DNA from: Rufibacter glacialis
GTDB taxonomy: Bacteria > Bacteroidota > Bacteroidia > Cytophagales > Hymenobacteraceae
Direction: 5' to 3'
Length of the DNA stretch: 64,000 nt
Assembly (NCBI RefSeq): GCF_008271745.1
Contig: NZ_VKKZ01000010.1
Span: forward strand, 186,001 to 250,000
Translations under genes and position numbers: made by a program
Notes under the pieces: generated by a model
The model's database searches: none
The model's input: the letters and a program-made list of their open reading frames with translations, nothing else
Told to the model about the DNA's origin: nothing
In this document: one piece after another, positions 51,676 through 57,535 of the stretch
Layout of the letters: each line of letters begins with the position of its first letter
Numbering within the stretch: position 1 is the first letter of the stretch

Positions 51676-52005
51676 TTAAGCTGCCAGAGACCGACAGGCT
51701 TCCGCACAGCGGCGGCAGGCCTCGGCGCATTCCTGGCAATGGTCGTGGTCATGTTGGGCACACTCGGCGGCGCAGGCTTCGCAGACCTCAATACACTCCC
51801 GCAGCAGGTGCTTGCCGTGCTGGGAGCCTCGGGCCAGCAAGGTGGCGGTGAGGCGGCAGACATCGGCGCAGTCGCGGTCCATCTGAATGCAGCGGGCCAT
51901 CATTTGCACGTGGTCTTCCTGCAGGCACATGGTGGCGCAGTTCTCACACGCAATGATACAGGCGTGTAAGGCATCAATGACGGTTCTATTCTGGGTGTTT
52001 TGCAT
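51676..52005 (-). CDS. Four-helix-bundle copper-binding protein (DUF326/Csp family), copy 2
   Basis: 109 aa with 16 cysteines spaced like copy 1: 16, 20, 23, 27, 39, 46, 50, 71, 75, 78, 82, 90, 93, 97, 100 and 104. The near identity in cysteine pattern (ACIIACENCATMC, RCIQMDRDCADVC, RECIEVCEACAAEC) indicates a gene duplication. Copy 2 has a shorter C-terminus (SLAA ending), has HDHDHC instead of HAQDHC and a Met-rich MQMMARC stretch. No signal peptide. It follows the HMA-AraC regulator gene by 148 nt on the same strand. A likely cytosolic Cu(I) store. Confidence 0.92.
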   Translation of the reverse strand: MQNTQNRTVIDALHACIIACENCATMCLQEDHVQMMARCIQMDRDCADVCRLTATLLARGSQHGKHLLRECIEVCEACAAECAQHDHDHCQECAEACRRCAEACRSLAA

Positions 52006-52153
52006 AAGGCTTGGGCGTTAAGTGGAACATACAACAGGTGCCCGCCGCAGAGAAGCCGGGTCTGCCTTTCCTGCGGCTGGTACCTTTCTTTTTACGCCTA
52101 CTCATTCTGGCCGTTGTTATAAAACAAGGCGCCCAGTTGTGCAAAATTCGCTT

Positions 52154-52723
52154 TTACGCCAGTTTATCCAGCGGAAGCCGCGCAATAGAAGGGTCTTTTT
52201 TGAAATCGGTGACGGAAACGCCGGTGACTTTCTTGAACTGGTTGGAGAGGTGCTGCACGCTGCTGTACTGCAACCGGTGCGCAATCTCGCTCAGGGTGAG
52301 TTCTCCGTAAGAGATAAGCTCTTTCACCCGCTCAATCTTGAGCCGGATAAGGTATTTCTCCAGCGTAGTACCGGTCTGCTGCGAGAAAACCTTGCTCAGG
52401 TGCTGGTAAGACAAACCCAGTTTCTCTGCCAAGTACACCGAGGTAGTGATGGGTTGGTAGGCTTCTTCCAGTTGCCGTTGGTATTCCAGCAGCGTGGTTT
52501 TGATCAGATCCGTGAGCTGTTCGTCTTTCTCCTGGAGCAGTTCAAACCCGTGGACCTGTAAGGCTGCTGAAAGAGCCGTGGGGTCAAACTCCTCCGGGGT
52601 ATCCACCACGGCTTCGCCGAGCTTTACCTCCTGCACCGCCAGCCCCTGTTGCGACAACACCTCAGTGACCGTGGCAATGCACCGCGGGCACACCATGTTC
52701 TTGATATATATGTGATGTTCCAT
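52154..52723 (-). CDS. HMA-like domain fused to AraC-type DNA-binding domain, candidate copper sensor
   Basis: 189 aa from ATG 52723; a 16-codon upstream extension (from 52771) has no protein-like content. Residues 1-~70 resemble an HMA domain: MEHHIYIKNMVCPRCIATVTEVL with CPRC (Cys12, Cys15) and a beta-alpha-beta pattern ending in LQVHGFELL. Residues ~95-185 form the AraC/XylS HTH pair: AEKLGLSYQHLSKVFSQQTGTTLEKYL and ELTLSEIAHRLQYSSVQHLSNQFKKVTGVSVTDFKK. There is no cupin sensor domain as in classical AraC proteins. Copper binding is inferred from the CPRC site and from position beside copA, a copper chaperone and two Csp genes. Such fusions occur in Bacteroidota genomes, but I know of no functional study. 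Confidence 0.85.
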   Translation of the reverse strand: MEHHIYIKNMVCPRCIATVTEVLSQQGLAVQEVKLGEAVVDTPEEFDPTALSAALQVHGFELLQEKDEQLTDLIKTTLLEYQRQLEEAYQPITTSVYLAEKLGLSYQHLSKVFSQQTGTTLEKYLIRLKIERVKELISYGELTLSEIAHRLQYSSVQHLSNQFKKVTGVSVTDFKKDPSIARLPLDKLA

Positions 52724-52795
52724 GGCTATGTGGTTTTGGTTCCTGGCGTGAAGGTGCACCAGTTTTACCAACTAACAAAGAAACCTTAGAAAGAG

Positions 52796-52890
52796 TGTCT
52801 CAAGACGCAAGACATAAGACGCAAGACTTAAGACACAAGACACAAGACACAAGACTCAGGACTCATAACTCAGGACTCATAACTCAGAGC
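52796..52890. repeat. Tandem 7-bp and 14-bp repeats
   Basis: CAAGAC(A/G) units repeat from 52800 to about 52855 (CAAGACGCAAGACATAAGAC...), then ACTCAGGACTCATA repeats twice to 52890. AG-rich simple sequence in the gap between the regulator gene and the thioredoxin operon. Confidence 0.7.
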
Positions 52891-52893
52891 TCT

Positions 52894-53214
52894 TCAGTCT
52901 TCGGTCCGGTTGATCTTGGGCAGGTTACGTTTAGGGGCCGCCGCTTGCCGGGGTGCCGCTTTGGTGGTTTTGGGCTTCTTTTTAGAGAACCGCATGAAAA
53001 CCCAGTTCACGCCGGGCACAATAACAAAGGCGGTACCAGCCAGCAAGATAAACACCACCAGGAACGCGTTGAACAACCGGAAAATAAAGTCGCTGGTAAG
53101 CCCGAAGGTATACAGCAGCAAGGCCATGGCCAGCAACATGCTGATGAGGCCAGCAATGAGCAGGTCGCGGCGCCAGTCCCGCTGGAAGGGGTGTCTCTTG
53201 AGAACCTTGGCCAT
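52894..53214 (-). CDS. DUF2798-like small membrane protein
   Basis: 106 aa from ATG 53214. Two membrane helices (LLIAGLISMLLAMALLLYTFG and FNAFLVVFILLAGTAFVIVPGV) are followed by a basic C-terminal tail (RFSKKKPKTTKAAPRQAAAPKRNLP). DUF2798 proteins share this two-helix form. It starts 1 nt after the stop of the thioredoxin gene (TAA-c-ATG), so the two form one operon. The function is unknown. The basic tail may lie in the cytosol. Confidence 0.75.
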   Translation of the reverse strand: MAKVLKRHPFQRDWRRDLLIAGLISMLLAMALLLYTFGLTSDFIFRLFNAFLVVFILLAGTAFVIVPGVNWVFMRFSKKKPKTTKAAPRQAAAPKRNLPKINRTED

Positions 53215-53215
53215 G

Positions 53216-53839
53216 TTACCCCAGAGAAGCTTTAATCCACTGCGGCAACAGGTCAAGAAGTTCGGCCTGCAGGGCCACACCGTTGTTCTCCTCTGAGTGC
53301 TGCAAAGACTTTTTGATGAATTCCAGCAGGGGCAGTTCCTGCTTCTTGAGGTCTAAGACAAACTCCTGCAATACCTGCGGCCGGGGACCCCAGGAGCCCA
53401 GCGGCTGCAAGGTCTGGGCATCAAGGGCAATCAGCTTGGGAATGCTTTTGCCCCCGTTGGTAAGGTAAGCGTCCATGACGGCGGGGTGCTCGGTGCGCAG
53501 CAGGGTTCTCAGCTCCACCTGCTCAGATTGCTGGGCCAGGGCAGCCAGTACCGGCAGGTGTACCGCGGCATCACCGCACCACCCTTCGGTAAGCACTAGC
53601 CAGAGCTGCGGGCGGGGCAAGGCCTTGACCATGTCCACCAGGTCTGGCCGCAGCGGGGTCTGGAAGGTGCGTTCCATGATGACCAGGTTGTCTTGGTTGA
53701 GCTGGGCCAGAAACGCTGATTGGTCCAGACCGGTCGACTTGCCTTGGGCCACTGCCTCGCGCACCAGCGTCAGATACTCCTCAAACGGGAGGCTCAGCGC
53801 CACCACCTCAGGGGTAATCACATTCTCTTGTGCTTCCAT
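53216..53839 (-). CDS. Thioredoxin family protein
   Basis: 207 aa. The thioredoxin fold is visible from about residue 80: WLVLTEGWCGDAAVHLPVLAALAQQ with WCGDA in place of WCGPC, so one active-site Cys is replaced by Asp and disulfide exchange by the usual mechanism is unlikely. The cis-Pro motif KSIPKLIALD is present. The N-terminal ~70 residues (LPFEEYLTLVREAVAQGKSTGLDQS) are a helical extension. No signal peptide. A single-Cys variant could act on glutathione or as a redox chaperone; this is uncertain. First gene of the two-gene operon. Confidence 0.82.
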   Translation of the reverse strand: MEAQENVITPEVVALSLPFEEYLTLVREAVAQGKSTGLDQSAFLAQLNQDNLVIMERTFQTPLRPDLVDMVKALPRPQLWLVLTEGWCGDAAVHLPVLAALAQQSEQVELRTLLRTEHPAVMDAYLTNGGKSIPKLIALDAQTLQPLGSWGPRPQVLQEFVLDLKKQELPLLEFIKKSLQHSEENNGVALQAELLDLLPQWIKASLG

Positions 53840-53935
53840 AGTTCCTACTTTAAAGCCTGCCGCGGGGCAGACGGGTTATGCGAAGATACGGCAAAGCAGG
53901 CTTCCTGCCCAACCTTTCCTGCTTTGGCAGGAAAA

Positions 53936-53965
53936 CAAAAGACCCGGTGGTTTCCGGGTCTTTTG
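53936..53965. terminator. Terminator hairpin
   Basis: CAAAAGACCCGG-tggttt-CCGGGTCTTTTG, a 12-bp perfect stem, between the minus-strand gene ending at 54016 and the thioredoxin gene. A second small hairpin (TTTCCTGC-tttg-GCAGGAAA) lies at 53915-53934. Confidence 0.8.
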
Positions 53966-54015
53966 CTGAAAACAGGCGAGAAATCACCTGTCGCCTTTCA
54001 TAAGGAAGAGGGAAT

Positions 54016-54561
54016 TTACTCTTTCCCGTTATCTGAGCCTTCTTTGTCTTTGTGGCCTTGGAGGGTACTGGCGTTGGGCTGGTTGTTCCGGAACTCCTTG
54101 TCTGAGGAATCTGCCCCGCGGGTGTCTGAGGGGTTGGCATTGGAACCCTGCGGACTGTGCTGCTCTGGGTCAAACTTGCCTTTCTTGGCGCCGCCGCCGT
54201 GGCCTTCCCGGGAAGGGACGTTCTCGCCGCGGGTGTTATCAGCACCGCCGGCTACCGGACCGTCCTGGAATTTGGGCGCGTTATTGCCCTGGTCTGGGTT
54301 GTGGTTGTGCTCGCTGTTGGGCTGTCCGCTCACCCCGGCGCCAGTACTCCGGTCTTCCTGGTCATTGTTGCTGGATTTCTGGTTTCCGCTGCCGGAACCC
54401 TGGGGGTTGGAACGGGTTTCAGGGGAGCCTTCAAAGGGCGGGTTATTGTTATGGCGGTTGCTGTTGTTCAGGTTATCATCCTGGCTGTTCACTTCCTGCC
54501 AGCTTCTGTCTTGATCAGGTCTGTTCTGTTTTGGGCTATTCTCGCCTTTTCCTTTGGTCAT
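54016..54561 (-). CDS. Hydrophilic, predicted disordered protein
   Basis: 181 aa from ATG 54561 (12 further codons upstream are not needed). The whole chain is Gly/Asn/Asp/Gln/Ser-rich with almost no hydrophobic residues (for example EDRSTGAGVSGQPNSEHNHN and DNTRGENVPSREGHGGGAKK) and has no signal peptide or Cys. The composition resembles hydrophilin or LEA-like stress proteins, but no known repeat (K-segment, 11-mer) was seen. A tolerance or phase-separation role is possible but unsupported. A divergent lipoprotein gene with a similarly disordered tail begins 240 nt away. Confidence 0.7.
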   Translation of the reverse strand: MTKGKGENSPKQNRPDQDRSWQEVNSQDDNLNNSNRHNNNPPFEGSPETRSNPQGSGSGNQKSSNNDQEDRSTGAGVSGQPNSEHNHNPDQGNNAPKFQDGPVAGGADNTRGENVPSREGHGGGAKKGKFDPEQHSPQGSNANPSDTRGADSSDKEFRNNQPNASTLQGHKDKEGSDNGKE

Positions 54562-54800
54562 GGTTCTTTCTCCTTTACTTAAGATAAAACGGTACAAATG
54601 ACTACGCCGGGACTTCCCAGAGTATACCGTTGTACGGGGAGAGCCCGGGGAAGGGTTGACAGGCGGGGCTAGAAAGTGGCAGGGCCCGGAAGAAAAGGCC
54701 TATGGTTAACTCAAAGCCCTTGTAGCGCGTACTACCTCCAGAACGGGCTGTCAGCCTTGCCTGACCGCCCCTTACCAGCTAATCTTCTGAACTTAAGCGA

Positions 54801-55133
54801 ATGAAAAAATTATTCAATTCCCTAAATCGCCTTTCCTGGTCTTTGGTGCTGGGCGGGGCCTTGCTTGTGGGCGCCTCGGCCTGCAGTACCGGAACCAGCG
54901 AGGGCAATGTAAACGTGGAGGAAAGCGACTTCAAAGACAAGAGCCCCACCGAGCATAATGCCCAAGGCACCTCAGACAACACCCAAGACCCTCTCAATAC
55001 CTCTGGCACTGATTCCACTAACCAGGCTATCTATGACCAGCAGGAAAACAAGATCAGGGAGCGTAATACGGGTACCAGTAACCAGGGAGTAGGCGGCGCG
55101 GCCGAAAGAAGCACGAACAAACAAAACAACTAG
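54801..55133 (+). CDS. Hypothetical lipoprotein with disordered tail
   Basis: 110 aa. A basic N-terminus and hydrophobic core (WSLVLGGALLVGASAC) give a lipobox with Cys28. The remainder is Asp/Asn/Thr/Gln-rich without predicted structure (TSDNTQDPLNTSGTDSTNQ). No family recognised. It is transcribed divergently from the disordered 181-aa protein. Both may belong to a stress response, by composition only. Confidence 0.7.
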   Translation: MKKLFNSLNRLSWSLVLGGALLVGASACSTGTSEGNVNVEESDFKDKSPTEHNAQGTSDNTQDPLNTSGTDSTNQAIYDQQENKIRERNTGTSNQGVGGAAERSTNKQNN

Positions 55134-55148
55134 CACCCAGTGCCCAAA

Positions 55149-55180
55149 GAAAAGCCTGCCTTTCACAAGGCAGGCTTTTC
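55149..55180. terminator. Bidirectional terminator
   Basis: GAAAAGCCTGCCTT-tcac-AAGGCAGGCTTTTC, a 14-bp perfect stem between the convergent genes ending at 55133 and 55217. Confidence 0.85.
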
Positions 55181-55216
55181 TGTTTTAGGGGCCTATTCAG
55201 GAAAAGAAGCCAAAAG
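55181..55216. repeat. Dispersed imperfect palindrome abutting a stop codon
   Basis: TGTTTTAGGGGCCTATTC-AGGAAAAGAAGCCAAAAG occupies the interval between the terminator and the btuG-like stop at 55217 exactly. Outer TTTT/AAAA and GGC/GCC pairs fit the family. Confidence 0.5.
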
Positions 55217-56284
55217 CTACCGGAAACCAAACCCGTTGGGCGTACCCTGCACCTCAAAAGAGTCTACCACGCTCCCCGTGTTTTTATACCGGATAACCCA
55301 GGCTGAAGCCCCAGCGGCGGCCGGTTGGGTGGCGGCGTACAGAAGTCCGTCAGCGGGGTCTTGGCCCAGTACTGAGAAACGGCGCGGGATGAGGGGCTGG
55401 GCGGGCAGGGCTGTGGCTCCTTTGTTCATGGCGTATACCCCGTCATACAGGAAAAAGAGCTGATTTTTGGAACTGCTCAAGGTGAGGCCCTGCGGCCGGA
55501 AGGCGGAACTGGGGAAGGTGAAAACCTGAGGGGCGGTTTTCAAGGCCGCAGGGTTGATCCGGTACAGTTGGCCTTTTGTGCTGTTGGCAGGGTTGGCCGC
55601 ATCTACCATGCCGCCGCATAGCACCCACAGAATGCCCGAGGCGTCTACCACCATGCTGTTAGGGTGGTGCCCCACGGTAAGGGTGGTGTCCATTTTATAG
55701 GTGGTGGTGTTGAGTACGTTTATTTTGTTGCTTTTCTCATTGGCGATGAAAAGACGTACGCCCAGCAAAGCCATACGGCCCGGGTTGGGCCCAACCGAAA
55801 TATTTTTAACCACCTTATTCGTGGCCAGATTCACCTCTACCACCCGGCCAGAGTCCGCCTGGCCAGAGGCAGGCGTAGGCAACCAATCGCTCACGTACCC
55901 GGTTTTGTTGTCTTTCACCAGTAATTGCCTGGGGTTCACCAAACCGGCAATGGCCCCGGCCGAGGTGAAGGTGCGGGCATGCAGCACTTCTATTTTCTGG
56001 TTACCCGTCAGCAGGTAGGTCTTCTCAAAAGTAGCCGCCATGGAAACCAGGTTGCCGTTCAACGACTGGTTGTTTGCTTTCTGGAAAAGGTCTGCTTCTA
56101 CGGTTTGGGTAGCCCGGTCATAGTAACTCACGGTGCTGTTCGGCGTGCCGGCGTTGGAGATGAGAACCCCTGTTTCATACACAGGAACCAGGTCTTTTTC
56201 TTCCTCCTGACAGGAAGTGGCAAAGGGCAAGGCCAGAACAAGCAGCGAACCTAGAACTTGTTTGGCAAAAGGGGAGCGTTTCAT
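55217..56284 (-). CDS. BtuG-like cobalamin-binding surface lipoprotein, copy 2
   Basis: 355 aa. A lipoprotein signal ends LALPFATSC (Cys25), followed by acidic EEEKD. The rest is a YncE/DUF5074-type beta-propeller: each blade has a phrase such as KIEVLHARTFTSAGAIAGLVNPRQLL, VGPNPGRMALLGVRLFIAN and VGHHPNSMVVDASGILWVLCGG. In Bacteroides, BtuG lipoproteins of this fold sit on the BtuB transporter and bind cobalamin with very high affinity. This gene is the last of the riboswitch-led btuB-btuG-btuG set. The separate hairpin before it (56367-56413) could attenuate it. It is clearly homologous to the neighbouring copy. Confidence 0.82.
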   Translation of the reverse strand: MKRSPFAKQVLGSLLVLALPFATSCQEEEKDLVPVYETGVLISNAGTPNSTVSYYDRATQTVEADLFQKANNQSLNGNLVSMAATFEKTYLLTGNQKIEVLHARTFTSAGAIAGLVNPRQLLVKDNKTGYVSDWLPTPASGQADSGRVVEVNLATNKVVKNISVGPNPGRMALLGVRLFIANEKSNKINVLNTTTYKMDTTLTVGHHPNSMVVDASGILWVLCGGMVDAANPANSTKGQLYRINPAALKTAPQVFTFPSSAFRPQGLTLSSSKNQLFFLYDGVYAMNKGATALPAQPLIPRRFSVLGQDPADGLLYAATQPAAAGASAWVIRYKNTGSVVDSFEVQGTPNGFGFR

Positions 56285-56366
56285 CCTGCTAAGGTAGAAA
56301 ATAAGCCGACAAGGTGAAGAACCAGTTAATGGGGAGACCCAGTGGTGTTGCTGCTCCTTTACAAAG

Positions 56367-56413
56367 AAACGGGCCGGAAACCCGCTTCACAGCCTCTGGC
56401 TTCCGGCCCGTTT
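56367..56413. terminator. Hairpin between the two btuG-like genes
   Basis: AAACGGGCCGGAA (56367-56379) pairs exactly with 56401-56413 across a 21-nt loop. On the minus strand it follows the first btuG-like gene, so it may terminate or limit transcription into the second. Confidence 0.65.
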
Positions 56414-56447
56414 TGGGGTGCCTTTCTGAAAATCGACCTATAAACAG
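56414..56447. repeat. Dispersed imperfect palindrome next to a btuG stop
   Basis: The degenerate palindrome overlaps the hairpin at its left edge (CCCGTTTTGGGGTGCC-TTTCTGAAAATCGACC-TATAAACAGG, about 56407-56447) and ends 1 nt from the stop of the minus-strand gene at 56449. Confidence 0.4.
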
Positions 56448-56448
56448 G

Positions 56449-57504
56449 TTACCTGAACGTGAAACCGTTGGGCAGGATTCTTACCTGGAAGGAATCAATG
56501 ACGGTTCCAGACGGTTGGTAACGCACTACCCAGCCATTGGTGGAATAGCCGCCCACGCCAAAGTATAGCGTACCTTTTTCAGGGTCAACACCCAAGCCAT
56601 AGGGGTTTCGGTTGATGAGGGCTGTGGTAGGTAAGGCTGTGGCCGAGGTAGCCATGGAGTAAATTTTTCCGCCGTAGGAGAAGACCAGGGTATTCTTGGC
56701 TCCGTTGGTGGTTAACTGGCCCGCGCCATTGGGGCCCTGCGGAAAGGTATAGGTGGTAAGGGCGTGGTTATTGGCCGGGTCAATCCTGATCAAGGCGCCT
56801 GCTGAGGAGTAGCCGCCTCTCAGTACCCATATCTTGTTGTTGGCATCCAACACCAGGTGTTTAGGCGAATCGCCTACGGTGATGGTGGCCTCTACCACAT
56901 CAGTGGTGGTATTGATAACCGAGATGGTGTTGCCAGCGCTGTTGGCCACATATAGTTTGCCGTTGTGGATCAGCAAGCCCTCAGGCAACAAACCTACATT
57001 GATGGTTTTGGTGACGGTATTGGTGGTGAGGTCCAGGACGGATACGCGGCCGGTTCCGGTGTAGCCGAAGAAATCATACCCTACATACTCGGTCACATAG
57101 GCCTTGGTAGAGTGGAGGGCCGCCATGTACCTGGGGATCTTCAACCCGTTGATCACACCCACAGAGGCAAAGGTAAAGGCATTTACTACCTCAATCTTCT
57201 CGCTGTTGTTCACGGCAATATAAGCTTTGTCATCCAGGAAGGTGAGCGACTGGGCTGCGTCACCCAAAGGCCGGCTGTTTACAGTTTTAAACAGTTCAGG
57301 AATCAACGTTTTGGCATCTGGAGACAGGTAGCTTACCTCCGCAGTGGGCGTCCCGAAGTTCCCTTCATTGGTGATGAACACGCCGTGCTCATAAGCCCCT
57401 TTAGGGGTGTTGTCCTCGTTGTCGCCTTCGCAGGAAGTGGCCAGGAATGTGCCGCTGCCTACTAACAGGTACAGAAAATACTTCTTTAAAGAATTGGGTT
57501 TCAT
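56449..57504 (-). CDS. BtuG-like cobalamin-binding surface lipoprotein, copy 1
   Basis: 351 aa from ATG 57504 (an in-frame ATG three codons upstream is also possible). Signal peptide ends LVGSGTFLATSC (Cys25), then acidic EGDNEDN. The beta-propeller has repeated blade phrases: GVFITNEGNFGTPTAEVSYLSPD, IEVVNAFTFASVGVINGLKIPRYM, INVGLLPEGLLIHNGKLYVAN and ITVGDSPKHLVLDANNKIWVLRGG. The match to BtuG is by fold, lipid anchor and operon position directly after a riboswitch-controlled btuB. It starts 31 nt downstream of the btuB stop. Confidence 0.85.
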   Translation of the reverse strand: MKPNSLKKYFLYLLVGSGTFLATSCEGDNEDNTPKGAYEHGVFITNEGNFGTPTAEVSYLSPDAKTLIPELFKTVNSRPLGDAAQSLTFLDDKAYIAVNNSEKIEVVNAFTFASVGVINGLKIPRYMAALHSTKAYVTEYVGYDFFGYTGTGRVSVLDLTTNTVTKTINVGLLPEGLLIHNGKLYVANSAGNTISVINTTTDVVEATITVGDSPKHLVLDANNKIWVLRGGYSSAGALIRIDPANNHALTTYTFPQGPNGAGQLTTNGAKNTLVFSYGGKIYSMATSATALPTTALINRNPYGLGVDPEKGTLYFGVGGYSTNGWVVRYQPSGTVIDSFQVRILPNGFTFR

Positions 57505-57535
57505 AGTAATCATGAGTGAATAGAAAAAGTAAGCG

